Positions 9,956 through 21,007 are shown, counted from the first letter of the stretch. The stretch: 64,000 nucleotides of DNA from an uncultured Aquimarina sp. (GCA_947500505.1 CANMSL010000002.1:248001-312000); one strand, 5' to 3'. Notes: generated by a model from the letters alone, not told the origin. Program-made: numbers and translations.

Positions 9956-10594
9956 TTATTCGGTTTCTTCTGGTCTCTTATCGACCGCTGGTATCAAATT
10001 TGAAGGAGCATCACTTTCCTTATCAATTCTAGGGGTTTTCCCTTCCAATTCTGCCTTTAATTTCTGAACGTACTGTACCATTTGCCAGCGCTCAAGTTCA
10101 TTTGTCTGAGATGCATATGACCCCATTGAATTAATACCATAATACATCACGTGATAAATACTACCCTCTGTAATTGCACGACCGATATCGTCATAACTAG
10201 GAACTCCAAGAATTTTTTCTCTTTGAACCAAAGTTCCTTTACCATCACCTTTGGACCCGTGACAAATAGCACAGTAGATATCGTAAAGAGCCTTACCTGC
10301 TTCCTCATTTTCTTTAGTATAGCGGATTGGATTCTGCAAAGAGTCTTTTGCCAATTGATACCCTTCAGGCGAATTCTTAAAATCATATGGCATCCATCCT
10401 CTTGGCACAGAACCTTCTACAGGTAACATAGCTTCCTGATCTCCCGGAAAAACACTGTACTCCCCATAAGCTTCATAGCCTATTGGTTCATACATATTAG
10501 GCATATATTGATAATTAGGTTTTGTATCTTTTTTACAAGAAACAATACTTATCATCATTATAGCTACTATTATTATATTTATATTATTCTTCAT
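9956..10594 (-). CDS. actE: Alternative complex III subunit ActE, mono-haem cytochrome c lipoprotein
   Basis: A 212-residue lipoprotein. The N-terminus MKNNINIIIVAIMMISIVSC ends in a lipobox with the lipidated Cys. One haem c motif CAICH is followed by GSKGDGKG, and a distal Met (NSMGSYASQT) probably gives the sixth ligand. It faces the periplasm and relays electrons from the multihaem subunit ActA towards the oxidase. It lies 5 bp after actD and about 44 bp before actF. Confidence 0.95.
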   Translation of the reverse strand: MKNNINIIIVAIMMISIVSCKKDTKPNYQYMPNMYEPIGYEAYGEYSVFPGDQEAMLPVEGSVPRGWMPYDFKNSPEGYQLAKDSLQNPIRYTKENEEAGKALYDIYCAICHGSKGDGKGTLVQREKILGVPSYDDIGRAITEGSIYHVMYYGINSMGSYASQTNELERWQMVQYVQKLKAELEGKTPRIDKESDAPSNLIPAVDKRPEETE

Positions 10595-10599
10595 TATTA

Positions 10600-11139
10600 C
10601 TAATGGTTATCTTCTTGCTTATCTATTACTTTGATTTCTACCGCGCCTGTATTACTCAAGAAACTTGTCATGATATCCAGATCGTGATTTCCAGCATCAA
10701 CTTCCATTAGGAAATGATCATCTGTGGTTCTCACATCGGGATTTTCTGCTTCTTTAAAGGGCCACAATTTACTTCTCATATAAAAAGTGATTACCATTAA
10801 ATGGGCAGCAAAAAACACTGTAAGTTCGAACATAATAGGAACAAAAGCTGGCATATTCTCTATATAACTAAAACTTGGCTTTCCACCAATATTTTGTGGC
10901 CAATCTTCTATCATTATATAATTCATCATAGTGATTGCCACGGTCAGACCAACACATCCATACATAAATGATGTTATTGCCAGTCTGGTCGGAGCAAGTC
11001 CCATTGCCTTATCAAGTCCGTGTACCGGAAAAGGTGTATAGACTTCCTCTATATGATAATGCTCCCCTCGAACCTGCTTTACAGCGTCCATTAGGACATC
11101 ATCGTCTGTATATAATACATGTATAACTTTTGATGCCAT
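10600..11139 (-). CDS. actD: Alternative complex III subunit ActD (DUF3341)
   Basis: A 179-residue small membrane subunit with two helices (around residues 55-80 and 95-120) and a soluble N-terminal domain containing VYTPFPVHGLDKAMGL, typical of DUF3341/ActD. It shares 5-bp spacing with actC upstream and actE downstream, so it is part of the same transcript. Its exact role in the complex is structural. Confidence 0.94.
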   Translation of the reverse strand: MASKVIHVLYTDDDVLMDAVKQVRGEHYHIEEVYTPFPVHGLDKAMGLAPTRLAITSFMYGCVGLTVAITMMNYIMIEDWPQNIGGKPSFSYIENMPAFVPIMFELTVFFAAHLMVITFYMRSKLWPFKEAENPDVRTTDDHFLMEVDAGNHDLDIMTSFLSNTGAVEIKVIDKQEDNH

Positions 11140-11144
11140 ACTTT

Positions 11145-12869
11145 CTAGTTGTTTTTTAATTTTTTAGCTTGTCCGGCCCAATCATCGCGTTGCGCTCTTC
11201 CTGGGAAAGATCCAGTAATACTATCTAATAAATTATATTCGGTTTCAGTCATTTTACTTACCTGATCAAAAGTATAAATACCAAGTTCATTAAGTTTTAC
11301 CTCCATCACCGGACCGATTCCATTTATTTTTTTCAGATCATCAGGTGTTTGAACATTGGAATCAAAAGAGCCAATATTATCTAATAGACTATCTAAGTTT
11401 CTTTTCGTCTCTTCTGAATCTGCATCATTAACTATACGCTCTGAAGAAACTTTTACACCAACTTTCGGAAGCTCATCTCTATGATCTATACCCGCTTCTC
11501 TAAGCTTTTTATATTTCTCTCCTGATGATTTCAAAATAGTTTTTACTTCTGCCTGTGCAATCACCGGGAATGTACGTGCATACAATAAGAACAATACAAA
11601 GAAGAAACCTATTGTACCTATAAATATTCCAATATCAACAAAGGTCGGGGAGAACATTGTCCAGGAAGAAGGTAAGTAATCTCTGTGAAGCGAAGTCACA
11701 ATAATCACAAAACGCTCAAACCACATACCTATGTTTACAACAATCGAAATGATGAATGAGAACATTATACTTCTTCTCAGTTTAGGAAACCACATAAACT
11801 GTGGCGAGAATACATTACAAGACATCATTGCCCAATAAGCCCACCAGTAAGGACCAGTTGCCCTATTTAAGAATGCATATTGTTCGTACTCTACTCCAGA
11901 ATACCAGGCAACAAAAAGCTCTGTAATATATGCTACCCCAACAATAGAACCAGTAATCATAATTACAATGTTCATTAATTCTATATGTTGTATGGTGATA
12001 TAATTCTCCAGATTAGACACTTTTCTCATAATAATAAGAAGTGTATTTACCATTGCAAATCCCGAGAAGATCGCACCTGCTACGAAATATGGTGGAAAGA
12101 TCGTTGTATGCCATCCAGGAATTACCGAAGTAGCAAAATCAAAGGATACAATTGTATGTACAGAAAGTACTAAAGGAGTCGCTAACCCTGCCAATACTAA
12201 AGACACTTCCTCAAAACGTTGCCAGTCTTTAGCTCTACCACTCCATCCGAATGATAAAATACTATATATTTTCTTATTAAAAGGTGTAATTGCTCTATCT
12301 CTGATCATCGCAAAATCAGGCAATAAACCAGTCCACCAGAATACTAAGGATACTGACAGATATGTAGAGATTGCAAATACATCCCAAAGAAGAGGTGAGT
12401 TAAAGTTTACCCATAACGATCCAAATTGATTAGGAATAGGCAATACCCAATATGCTAACCAGGGGCGTCCCATATGAATTATTGGGAACAAACCTGCTTG
12501 AATAACCGAAAATATGGTCATCGCCTCTGCAGATCTGTTGATCGCCATTCTCCATTTCTGACGGAATAACAATAGTACTGCCGAAATTAGTGTTCCAGCA
12601 TGACCTATACCTACCCACCAAACAAAGTTGGTAATATCCCAGGCCCATCCTACTGTTTTATTTAATCCCCAGGTTCCGATACCTGTTGAAATCGTGTAAA
12701 TTATACAACCTATTCCCCATAGGAAAGCAAAAAGAGCGATAGAAAACACAATCCACCAAGATTTATTTGCTTTACCTTCCACCGGCGCAGCCACATCCAC
12801 AGTAACATCGTGGTACGTTTTATCGCCAGTTACTAAAGGCTTTCTTATAGGTGCTTCGTAATGAGACAT
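11145..12869 (-). CDS. actC: Alternative complex III subunit ActC (NrfD/PsrC family) with C-terminal HhH domain
   Basis: A 574-residue membrane subunit with about ten helices, homologous to NrfD/PsrC quinol-binding proteins; GHAGTLISAVLLLFRQKWR is a typical piece. The last ~70 residues hold a helix-hairpin-helix-like domain (DDLKKINGIGPVMEVKLNEL, then GIYTFDQVSKM), which is not part of the core ActC fold. Similar tails are known on some Bacteroidetes ActC and NADH dehydrogenase proteins. It is the main quinol-oxidising membrane subunit next to the iron-sulfur protein ActB. Confidence 0.94.
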   Translation of the reverse strand: MSHYEAPIRKPLVTGDKTYHDVTVDVAAPVEGKANKSWWIVFSIALFAFLWGIGCIIYTISTGIGTWGLNKTVGWAWDITNFVWWVGIGHAGTLISAVLLLFRQKWRMAINRSAEAMTIFSVIQAGLFPIIHMGRPWLAYWVLPIPNQFGSLWVNFNSPLLWDVFAISTYLSVSLVFWWTGLLPDFAMIRDRAITPFNKKIYSILSFGWSGRAKDWQRFEEVSLVLAGLATPLVLSVHTIVSFDFATSVIPGWHTTIFPPYFVAGAIFSGFAMVNTLLIIMRKVSNLENYITIQHIELMNIVIMITGSIVGVAYITELFVAWYSGVEYEQYAFLNRATGPYWWAYWAMMSCNVFSPQFMWFPKLRRSIMFSFIISIVVNIGMWFERFVIIVTSLHRDYLPSSWTMFSPTFVDIGIFIGTIGFFFVLFLLYARTFPVIAQAEVKTILKSSGEKYKKLREAGIDHRDELPKVGVKVSSERIVNDADSEETKRNLDSLLDNIGSFDSNVQTPDDLKKINGIGPVMEVKLNELGIYTFDQVSKMTETEYNLLDSITGSFPGRAQRDDWAGQAKKLKNN

Positions 12870-12906
12870 AATCCTTTATAATTGAATTGATTCTTTATTT
12901 AGTTTA

Positions 12907-15900
12907 TTAGGCTTCTGTAGTGTTTCTTACTTTCGTTTGATACATCACATTAGGTTTAGTACCAACGTGTTCAAGTAAGTGATACATACGTTTATCCTCT
13001 GTTAATTTAGCTACTTTACTATCTTTATCATTGATGTCTCCAAATGTCATTGCACCCGAAGAACAAGCCGCAGAACAAGCCGTTTGGAATTCTCCATCCT
13101 CAATAGCTCTTCCGTCTCTCTTAGCATCTAAAATTGTCTTTTGAGTCATTTGGATACACATAGAACATTTTTCCATAACTCCTCTAGAACGCACAGTAAC
13201 GTCAGGATTCAATACCATACGACCTAAATCATTATTCATATGATAATCAAACTCATCATTTTTATTGTAAAGGAACCAGTTAAATCTACGAACCTTGTAA
13301 GGGCAGTTATTTGCGCAATATCTAGTACCTACACAACGATTGTATGCCATATGATTCTGACCTTGTCTACCGTGTGATGTTGCCGCTACCGGACATACAG
13401 TTTCACAAGGAGCGTGATTACAATGCTGACACATTACTGGCTGGAACGCTACTTGAGGATTGTCGGAAGGGATTTCCATTCTACCAAAAGTAGATAATGA
13501 ACCATCTCCTTTTCTATCTCCAAATAAATAATTCCCAAGACCTAAACCATCAGTATTATCTTTCTCTTCATTATCTCCTTCAAAAGTTTCATCGGAAGAA
13601 TAATATCGATCAATACGCAACCAATGCATATCACGAGATCTGCGAATTTCCGACTTACCTACGACAGGAACATTGTTCTCTGCGTGACAAGCGATCACAC
13701 ATGCTCCACAACCTGTACAAGCATTTAAGTCAATTGACAGATTAAAATGATGCCCGACAGAACGATCAAATTCATCCCAAAGATCTACCTCTGGTGAAGT
13801 AACTTCGTATTCTATATGATTTTTACTCACTTCAGGAACTGCATTCCATTCGTGTTTATCCTTCGTATTAAATATCTCTAGCGTGGTTTCTTTAATGATA
13901 TCTCCACGACCCATTAAGGTATTGTGCAACTGAACACAAGCAAACTCGTGAGTACCTTCAGCTTTCGCCAATGTAACAGATTGTACCGCATTCTGATTTT
14001 GATATAAAACATATGCGTTTACACCTACCTGCATCTCTTCTTTAAGTCCGTGCTTTTTACCATATCCCAATGCCAAACCTACAGAACCTTGTGCCTGTCC
14101 CGGCTGAATGATTACAGGTGCAGTAACACTGACTCCATTAACAGTAACAGTTGCATAACTTCCGTTTAAAGCGCCATTAGCCACATTCTCATTTATTAAT
14201 TCAAGAGATTCTGCATCTGCTCTGGAAACCGTTAAGTAATTATCCCAGGAAGCTCTGGTGATTGGATCTGGCATCTCTTGTAACCATGGATTATTAGCCT
14301 GTTGACCATCTCCCAAAGCTGTTTTAGTATATAATGTAAGCTCCAGACCATTAGACTTTGCTGTTGCCAATCTTCTGGCTGCTGCACCCACATTAGGACC
14401 AGCAGGAGCTTCAACAGTCTCTGTATCTCCTTCTGGAGTAGCAATGGCAGTCTCCAGCGATTCTTTTGCTAGCAAAGGTTTCACCAATACGCCATCATGC
14501 AAGGCTTGATTCCAGGAAGTTCCGCCAAGAACACCAGTCCATGCATCTTTTATATAATCATTATAGGAAGCAGAATTTCCAGTCCATTGTAATAATGTTT
14601 CCTGAAACTGACGTGTATTAAATAGAGGGCGAATCGTAGGCTGCATCAAACTGTAGCTTCCTTTCTTTAATTCGACATCACCCCAAGATTCTAAATAGTG
14701 TGGAGTTGTCGCCACGTAATTGCATTCAGAAGCCGTTTCATCATTATGCATACTAAATGCAACAGAAACATCTACTTTCTTTAAACCTTCCTTAAATTCA
14801 TTCGCATTAGAAAGTGAATATACAGGATTAACACCTGCTATTAATAAACCTCCAATGCGCCCTGCGTTCATATCTTTTACAAGCTGAGAAACAGCCTTCG
14901 TATTACCTTGACGAATTTTTCTTGGTGTATCTTGGTTAAAAGCTTTACTGGCAATATGTTTATTAATTGCCAATACTAACAACTGTGCATCTACATCCTG
15001 GATTCCGGAAACAACGACAGCATTACTTCCAGCTCGCTGAATATGCTTGGCTGCTTTTACCACCTCTGCGTCTAATCCAGCATCCAAAGACCCTTTAGAA
15101 CCAGATCCGGTAACAAATTTATATAATGCTGCTAGCACCTGCTTTTGCTGTGTTGGTGTAGCCTTTATTCTTCTATCAGCATTTGCTCCGGAGAGAGACA
15201 TATTTGCTTCAAACTGAATATGCTTAGACATTTTGCCATTCTTAGGAACACGTCCTTGAGCATACCCAGAATCGTATCCTCCACCTTGCCAATCTCCTAA
15301 GAAATCCGCAGCTACACTAACAATTGTACTAACTTTAGAAAAATCATAATCTGCTAATGCTCTTTCACCATACATCATCTCATAAGCATCCAAAGCTTCA
15401 CTAGATGAAACTGCGTCATAAACTACATGAGAAACATTGTTATATTTGGATTTGAATTCAGCTATTAATTTAGTAGTAGAAGGACTGGCAAAAGTTTGAG
15501 TTAATAAAACAATTTGTTTACCTCCTAAAGCGTTTAACTTAGCGCCTACTTCCTTATCCAGTTCTTCCCAGCTAATATCTTCTCCTCCTCTTTTAGGCCC
15601 CTGTAATCGTGCATCATCATACAAAGATAAAACAGACGCATGTACTCTAGCATTAGCATCTCCGTTAGAAGTAGCAAGATTGTTATTTTCTACTTTAATT
15701 GGTCGACCTTCTCTTGTCTTGATTAAAACACTTGCAAAGTCAAAACCATCGGCTATTGTAGTTGCATAATAATTAGCTACACCAGGAACGATTCTTTCTG
15801 GCTGTACAACATATGGTATTGACTTGATCACTGGACCTTCACAAGCTGCTAAAGAAGCAGCTGCTGTACTAAAACCTACATATTTCAGAAAATCACGACG

Positions 15901-16053
15901 TGAAGTCGAAGAATTTTCCAGAGATGATTTATCACCTAAAAACTCATCCGTAGGAATTTCCTGAACGAACTCATTTTGTTGTAGCGTCTCAACAATAGAG
16001 CTATTTTCGTTCAGCTCTTCAACACTTTTCCAGTATTTCTTGTTTGATGACAT
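12907..16053 (-). CDS. actB: Alternative complex III subunit ActB, Fe-S and molybdopterin-like domains
   Basis: A 1048-residue periplasmic subunit. A twin-arginine signal is visible as TSRRDFLKYVGFSTAAASLA followed by AC, so it is probably both Tat-exported and lipidated. The first ~750 residues resemble a molybdopterin oxidoreductase that in this family carries no cofactor. The C-terminal part (about 780-1000) is a four-cluster ferredoxin-like domain with CTGCGACVIAC, CQHCNHAPCETVCP, CVGTRYCANNCPYKVRRFNW and CSMCIQ...CSAAC. It passes electrons between ActC and the haem subunits. Confidence 0.96.
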   Translation of the reverse strand: MSSNKKYWKSVEELNENSSIVETLQQNEFVQEIPTDEFLGDKSSLENSSTSRRDFLKYVGFSTAAASLAACEGPVIKSIPYVVQPERIVPGVANYYATTIADGFDFASVLIKTREGRPIKVENNNLATSNGDANARVHASVLSLYDDARLQGPKRGGEDISWEELDKEVGAKLNALGGKQIVLLTQTFASPSTTKLIAEFKSKYNNVSHVVYDAVSSSEALDAYEMMYGERALADYDFSKVSTIVSVAADFLGDWQGGGYDSGYAQGRVPKNGKMSKHIQFEANMSLSGANADRRIKATPTQQKQVLAALYKFVTGSGSKGSLDAGLDAEVVKAAKHIQRAGSNAVVVSGIQDVDAQLLVLAINKHIASKAFNQDTPRKIRQGNTKAVSQLVKDMNAGRIGGLLIAGVNPVYSLSNANEFKEGLKKVDVSVAFSMHNDETASECNYVATTPHYLESWGDVELKKGSYSLMQPTIRPLFNTRQFQETLLQWTGNSASYNDYIKDAWTGVLGGTSWNQALHDGVLVKPLLAKESLETAIATPEGDTETVEAPAGPNVGAAARRLATAKSNGLELTLYTKTALGDGQQANNPWLQEMPDPITRASWDNYLTVSRADAESLELINENVANGALNGSYATVTVNGVSVTAPVIIQPGQAQGSVGLALGYGKKHGLKEEMQVGVNAYVLYQNQNAVQSVTLAKAEGTHEFACVQLHNTLMGRGDIIKETTLEIFNTKDKHEWNAVPEVSKNHIEYEVTSPEVDLWDEFDRSVGHHFNLSIDLNACTGCGACVIACHAENNVPVVGKSEIRRSRDMHWLRIDRYYSSDETFEGDNEEKDNTDGLGLGNYLFGDRKGDGSLSTFGRMEIPSDNPQVAFQPVMCQHCNHAPCETVCPVAATSHGRQGQNHMAYNRCVGTRYCANNCPYKVRRFNWFLYNKNDEFDYHMNNDLGRMVLNPDVTVRSRGVMEKCSMCIQMTQKTILDAKRDGRAIEDGEFQTACSAACSSGAMTFGDINDKDSKVAKLTEDKRMYHLLEHVGTKPNVMYQTKVRNTTEA

Positions 16054-16106
16054 ATATAATTGATATTAGCTTCTTACTTATTTTCGATTAAACGAACAAA
16101 ACATTA

Positions 16107-17423
16107 TTAATAGTGGCATTTTCCACATTCCAGACCACCCATCTGTGCAGCCGTTAATTTATCCACTCCATATTTCTTTGACAATTCTTTATGTATCTTT
16201 TCATAATACTCATTGCCTTCCATCTGTACATTTGTTTCCCTGTGACAGTTAATACACCATCCCATTGTCAACGGAGCATGCTGATACATAATTTCCATTT
16301 CCTCTACTGGACCATGACATTTCTGACATTCTATCCCAGCTACACTTACGTGCTGAGAATGATTGAAATATGCAAAATCTGGAAGATTATGAATACGAAC
16401 CCATTTTACAGGTTCAGTTTCTCCAGTATATGATTGCGAATTCTCGTCCCAACCTACAGCCTTGTATAACTTCTTGATCTCTCCATCATAAAATTCTTTA
16501 GAATATTCTGCAGTAGCAGTAGCTTCTGCTACCTCACTAATAGACTTATGACAGTTCATACACACATTAAGCGAAGGAATCCCTGAATGTTTAGATACTC
16601 TTGCAGAAGAGTGACAGTACTTACACTCTATTTTATTATCACCTGCGTGAATTTTGTGAGAATAATGAATTGGCTGAATTGGCATGTATCCCTGATCAAC
16701 ACCTACTTGCATAAAGTAACCATAAACAAAGTACCCACTTGCCAATAATAAAAATATCGCTGTTACCAATACCAAGAATTGATTCTGAACAAATGCTTTC
16801 CAGATTGGAGTTCTCTTCTCTGCTTGCGGTAATTCAACACCATTAGCCTCTGCAAAACTTCTGAGTGTTTTATTCACTAAGAATAAAACAACTACCAACA
16901 TTAAAAACACTAATGCTAACGCCGCTAAAACCAAATCGGAGGAAACTCCAGAGCCCGAAACTTCTCCAACCGTTTCTCCCGGAGGAGGAGGAGGAGGATC
17001 AGCTTTTGGCACCATCACATACGCCAGGATATCATCGATATCCGCATTGGTTAATTGCGGGAATGCATTCATCGGAGTTTTATTATACTCCTCCCAAATA
17101 GCTATCGCCTGAGGATCGCCTGAGGCAATCATAGCAGCACTATTCCTGATCCAAGAATACAACCATTCTCTCTCATACTTATCCGCCACTCCGAAAAGAG
17201 CTGGACCTGTCATTTTTTTATAACGTTTATGACACGCAGCACAAAGCGATTTAAACAACGCTTCTCCTTTTGCAACATCACCACCAGTAGTGGATTCTAC
17301 TGCTGCAGCTTCAGTTGCTGCTGCTTCTTCCTGCGCAAAAACTGGGTTCAATAAAGAGAATAAAAAAACAGTTCCTAGAAGTAGGAGTTTTGAGGCTGAA
17401 TTTCGGTATTTCACCTGTTTCAT
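16107..17423 (-). CDS. actA: Alternative complex III subunit ActA, fused mono-haem plus pentahaem cytochrome c
   Basis: A 438-residue exported protein: signal peptide ending LLNPVFAQE, then a mono-haem cytochrome c domain with CAACHKRY (about residue 62), a proline-rich linker, two membrane segments (about 165-185 and 210-235) and a pentahaem region with CKYCH, CMNCH, CQKCH, CINCH and CGKCH. In many bacteria ActA has only the pentahaem part; the extra N-terminal cytochrome is the form usual in Bacteroidetes. It is the first gene of the operon, with a -7 box about 95 bp upstream. Confidence 0.96.
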   Translation of the reverse strand: MKQVKYRNSASKLLLLGTVFLFSLLNPVFAQEEAAATEAAAVESTTGGDVAKGEALFKSLCAACHKRYKKMTGPALFGVADKYEREWLYSWIRNSAAMIASGDPQAIAIWEEYNKTPMNAFPQLTNADIDDILAYVMVPKADPPPPPPGETVGEVSGSGVSSDLVLAALALVFLMLVVVLFLVNKTLRSFAEANGVELPQAEKRTPIWKAFVQNQFLVLVTAIFLLLASGYFVYGYFMQVGVDQGYMPIQPIHYSHKIHAGDNKIECKYCHSSARVSKHSGIPSLNVCMNCHKSISEVAEATATAEYSKEFYDGEIKKLYKAVGWDENSQSYTGETEPVKWVRIHNLPDFAYFNHSQHVSVAGIECQKCHGPVEEMEIMYQHAPLTMGWCINCHRETNVQMEGNEYYEKIHKELSKKYGVDKLTAAQMGGLECGKCHY

Positions 17424-17516
17424 ATTATTTAGTAGAATTATCGTCTAAATTTTGGTACGGTTTTTTCATTATTAACAAAAAAAAGATGCAAAAACCATGT
17501 CCATTTAATTCGTCAG

Positions 17517-17524
17517 CAAAAGTA
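17517..17524 (-). promoter_or_regulatory. Bacteroidetes -7 box for the act-cox operon
   Basis: The minus strand reads TACTTTTG, an exact match to TAnnTTTG, about 95 bp before the actA start. No convincing -33 TTG was found at the usual distance. Confidence 0.5.
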
Positions 17525-17622
17525 CTATAATAAGTCGATTTTAGAAATGTTAGCGAACTGTTAAGTGCTAATTTATAACAATTCTAAATAATATTTTTAG
17601 AGGATTTTGAGTTATTAAACTT

Positions 17623-17630
17623 TACCTTTG
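17623..17630 (+). promoter_or_regulatory. Bacteroidetes -7 box for the SPOR gene
   Basis: TACCTTTG matches TAnnTTTG 17 bp before the start codon at 17648. It implies a very short leader. A TTG lies only 13 bp upstream, closer than usual for the -33 element. Confidence 0.5.
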
Positions 17631-17647
17631 TATCAAATCTATTTGTA

Positions 17648-18100
17648 ATGAGAATTTTAAACAAAAAAAACAACCTTTTATTACTAGGTTTTTGTTTTAT
17701 GGGAATCACTAATCTAAGTGCACAGGATTCTACGAATTCTGACAACCCAACTGTTTTTACAACAGTGGAAATTGCACCTCCGGCTGAACCCACGATAACT
17801 ATTAATCAGGATCCAAGAATTAATCAACTATTGGCCATCAAAACAAAAATGGATAAGGATGGTGTCCTAAGCGAGAACTACAGAATTCAATTATATACTG
17901 GAGATCTTAACGGAGCAAATACCATTAAAAACAATGCGGAAAAGACTTTCCCTCAATGGAGATCGGATATTGTTTATGAAACTCCTAATCATAAGGTTTG
18001 GATAGGTAATTATCGAAGCAAATTAGAGACAGATCGAGCATTAAAAGAGATCAGAACAGAATTTCCTAATGCATTTCTTTTTAAGCCCGAAAAAAAATAA
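17648..18100 (+). CDS. Secreted SPOR-domain protein
   Basis: A 150-residue protein with signal peptide MRILNKKNNLLLLGFCFMG and cleavage after NLSA-Q. The C-terminal ~75 residues (IQLYTGDLNGANTIKNNAEK onward to NYRSKLETDRALKEIRTEFP) form a SPOR fold, which in other bacteria binds denuded peptidoglycan glycan strands. It is likely periplasmic and involved in cell wall or division, but no specific role can be read. It is divergent from actA and convergent with infB, sharing a bidirectional terminator with the latter. Confidence 0.85.
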   Translation: MRILNKKNNLLLLGFCFMGITNLSAQDSTNSDNPTVFTTVEIAPPAEPTITINQDPRINQLLAIKTKMDKDGVLSENYRIQLYTGDLNGANTIKNNAEKTFPQWRSDIVYETPNHKVWIGNYRSKLETDRALKEIRTEFPNAFLFKPEKK

Positions 18101-18130
18101 CATCTGAACACATCATCTTGATACAAACAC

Positions 18131-18166
18131 AAAGCCCGATCAATTATTGATCGGGCTTTGTGTTTT
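18131..18166. terminator. Bidirectional terminator between SPOR gene and infB
   Basis: AAAGCCCGATCAA and TGATCGGGCTTT form a strong stem with a 4-nt loop, followed by a T-rich tail on the plus strand and preceded by an A-rich run that gives a minus-strand tail. It lies between convergent stop codons. Confidence 0.88.
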
Positions 18167-18182
18167 ATATATTAAATTGACA

Positions 18183-20963
18183 CTATAGTTTCTTCTTCAC
18201 AGCTACTTCCTGGAATGACTCTACTACATCGCCAATCTTGATATCATTGTAGTTTTTAATTTGCAATCCACAGTCATATCCTTTAGAAACTTCTTTTACA
18301 TCATCTTTAAACCTCTTTAAAGAAGCAAGTTCACCAGTATATACAACGACACCCTCACGTATAAGTCGTATTCCAGCATTTCTAATTATCTTACCGGTCT
18401 GAACCATACAACCTGCGATGGTTCCAACTTTTGATATCTTAAATGTTTCTCTGATCTCAGCAGTTCCGGTTATCTCCTCCTTCATCACCGGAGAAAGCAT
18501 ACCTTCCATTGCGTCTTTCAGATCGTTAATCGCATCGTAGATAATCGAATATGTTCTGATATCGATTTCCTCTTTATCAGCAACCTGTCGCGCATTACCG
18601 GCAGGCCTTACATTAAATCCGATAATTATTGCATCAGAAGCCGACGCTAACAATACATCACTTTCTGTAATAGCACCAACTGCTTTGTGAATAATATTCA
18701 CGTGAATCTCTTCAGTTGATAATTTCTGGAACGAATCGGTTAATGCTTCTACTGAACCGTCCACATCACCTTTAAGAATAATATTCAATTCTTTAAAGTC
18801 TCCAAGTGCAATTCGTCGTCCAATTTCATCTAATGTGATATGCCTTTGTGTACGAACAGATTGCTCTCTGTGTAACTGAGCTCTTTTAGAAGCAATATCT
18901 TTGGCTTCTCTTTCATCTTCAAGAACACTGAACTTATCACCAGCCTGAGGCGCACCATCAAGACCTAATATTGATACCGGAGTAGAGGGCCCAGCTTCTT
19001 TAACATTCTTACCTCGTTCATCCTGCATTGCCTTTACCTTACCACTATTCTTACCAGCTAGTACGTAATCACCTACCTTCAATGTACCTGTTTGTACCAG
19101 AATGGTAGAAACATATCCTCTACCTTTATCAAGGAATGCCTCCACTACTGTACCTGAAGCTAATCTATCCGGATTTGCTTTTAGTTCCAGTATTTCAGCT
19201 TCTAACAATACTTTTTCCAAAAGTTCTTTGACTCCTTGTCCGGTTTTAGCAGAAATATCGTGAGATTGAATTTTCCCTCCCCAGTCTTCTACCAATAAAT
19301 TCATAGAAGCTAGTTTCTCCTTTATCTTTTCCGGATTAGCCTCTGGTCTATCTACCTTATTAATTGCAAAAACAATAGGAACCCCTGCTGCTTGAGCATG
19401 ACTGATAGCCTCTTTGGTTTGTGGCATTACATCATCATCTGCCGCAATAACTATAATAGCTAAATCTGTTACCTGAGCACCACGCGCACGCATCGCTGTA
19501 AAAGCTTCGTGACCCGGTGTATCAAGAAAGGCAATTTTTTGCCCATTATCCAATTGTACACCATATGCCCCAATATGCTGGGTAATACCTCCGCTTTCCC
19601 CAGCGATTACATTCTCTTGTCGTATATAATCCAGTAAAGAAGTTTTACCGTGGTCTACGTGACCCATTACTGTAACGATCGGCGCTCTTAAAACAAGATC
19701 TTCCGGTGAATCGACAATTTCTTCAATAGATTCTTCTATATCGGAAGTCACAAAATCCACCTCATAACCAAACTCATCGGCAACAATAGAAAGTGTTTCT
19801 GCGTCCAAACGCTGATTCATCGTAACCATAATACCAAGTGACATACATGCAGAAATTACCTGAGTAGTAGGAACATCCATCATAGTTGCCACCTCTGAAA
19901 CAGTAACAAACTCTGTTACTTTAAGTACTTTACTTTCTTGTTCTTGTTGCGCTACATCATCTTCTACCTTCTGGCGGTGTTGATCACGTTTATCCCTCCG
20001 GTATTTAGCAGCTTTAGATTTATTTGATTTCCCTTGAAGCTTTTCAAGAGTCTCTCTAACCTGTTTTTGTACTTCTTCTTCGCTCGGCTCTTCTTTAGTG
20101 ATTGCAGGTCTTTTCCCTTTTCCGGCTCCGCGATTACCAGGACCTCGATTACCAGGGCCTCGATTTCCTCCTTGTCTATTACCAGGAGCACCTGGCTTAG
20201 CGCCATCTTTACTTATTCTTCTACGGCGCTTTTTTGCATCCTTATCTGATGATTTATCAGATTTATCATCTTTCTTTTTGGCAGGCTTTTTAAACTTTGT
20301 CAGGTCAATTTTCTGACCAGTAAAATTAGGACCATCCAATTTTTTGTATTGCGTCTCGACCTTTACAGGTTCTGCCTGACCTTCAGCATCCTGAGTATCA
20401 GTAGTATCTTTTTTAGATACCTGTTGCTCAGCCTGTTTTTTAGCTTTTTTCTGCTCTAGTTCGATCGGAGCAACTTTAGCAATCTTTATACCTTTCTTAG
20501 CAGGTCTGTTAGACACTACATCAGGTTTCTTTTCGGTTTCTTTTACCTCTTCTTGCTCTGGAGCCTTAACTGCTTCTTTGTCTTTGGGCTGTTCTGCAGT
20601 TTCCTCTTTCTTATCTAACTCAATTTTACCGACTTGTTTTGGTCCGGTCAATTGGGCCTTAGCTTTTACAACTTCACGAGCTTCAGCACGCTTACGTCTT
20701 TCCTCCTGCTCCGTCTCTATCTGCACTCGTAGCGCTTCTTTTTCTTTTCTTTTTTCCTCTCCAACCTCTTTTGAAGCCACCTTTTTACTCTTGTCTGTCT
20801 GGAATTCATCAAACAACAGCTGATAGATCTCTGAAGAAATTTTTGTGGTAGGACGCGAGTCTATCTCATGACCTTTTGAATTCAAAAAGTCAACAGCCCG
20901 ATCTAGCGAGATATTGAATTCGCGTAATACCTTATTTAATCTCATTGTTTTTGCTTCAGCCAT
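18183..20963 (-). CDS. infB: Translation initiation factor IF-2
   Basis: A 926-residue GTPase that places initiator tRNA on the 30S subunit. The N-terminal ~350 residues are a low-complexity, Lys/Glu-rich then Gly/Arg-rich region (repeats of GNRGPGNRG), typical of long Bacteroidetes IF-2. The G domain begins near residue 433 with [14 protein letters not shown], followed by [18 protein letters not shown] and [10 protein letters not shown]. Domains II-IV follow, ending in [18 protein letters not shown]. Third gene of rimP-nusA-infB, 44 bp after nusA. Confidence 0.98.
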   Translation of the reverse strand: MAEAKTMRLNKVLREFNISLDRAVDFLNSKGHEIDSRPTTKISSEIYQLLFDEFQTDKSKKVASKEVGEEKRKEKEALRVQIETEQEERRKRAEAREVVKAKAQLTGPKQVGKIELDKKEETAEQPKDKEAVKAPEQEEVKETEKKPDVVSNRPAKKGIKIAKVAPIELEQKKAKKQAEQQVSKKDTTDTQDAEGQAEPVKVETQYKKLDGPNFTGQKIDLTKFKKPAKKKDDKSDKSSDKDAKKRRRRISKDGAKPGAPGNRQGGNRGPGNRGPGNRGAGKGKRPAITKEEPSEEEVQKQVRETLEKLQGKSNKSKAAKYRRDKRDQHRQKVEDDVAQQEQESKVLKVTEFVTVSEVATMMDVPTTQVISACMSLGIMVTMNQRLDAETLSIVADEFGYEVDFVTSDIEESIEEIVDSPEDLVLRAPIVTVMGHVDHGKTSLLDYIRQENVIAGESGGITQHIGAYGVQLDNGQKIAFLDTPGHEAFTAMRARGAQVTDLAIIVIAADDDVMPQTKEAISHAQAAGVPIVFAINKVDRPEANPEKIKEKLASMNLLVEDWGGKIQSHDISAKTGQGVKELLEKVLLEAEILELKANPDRLASGTVVEAFLDKGRGYVSTILVQTGTLKVGDYVLAGKNSGKVKAMQDERGKNVKEAGPSTPVSILGLDGAPQAGDKFSVLEDEREAKDIASKRAQLHREQSVRTQRHITLDEIGRRIALGDFKELNIILKGDVDGSVEALTDSFQKLSTEEIHVNIIHKAVGAITESDVLLASASDAIIIGFNVRPAGNARQVADKEEIDIRTYSIIYDAINDLKDAMEGMLSPVMKEEITGTAEIRETFKISKVGTIAGCMVQTGKIIRNAGIRLIREGVVVYTGELASLKRFKDDVKEVSKGYDCGLQIKNYNDIKIGDVVESFQEVAVKKKL

Positions 20964-21007
20964 AAATGCCTTTTATTTTATGCTCAAATATAAATTAATT
21001 GAAGTTA

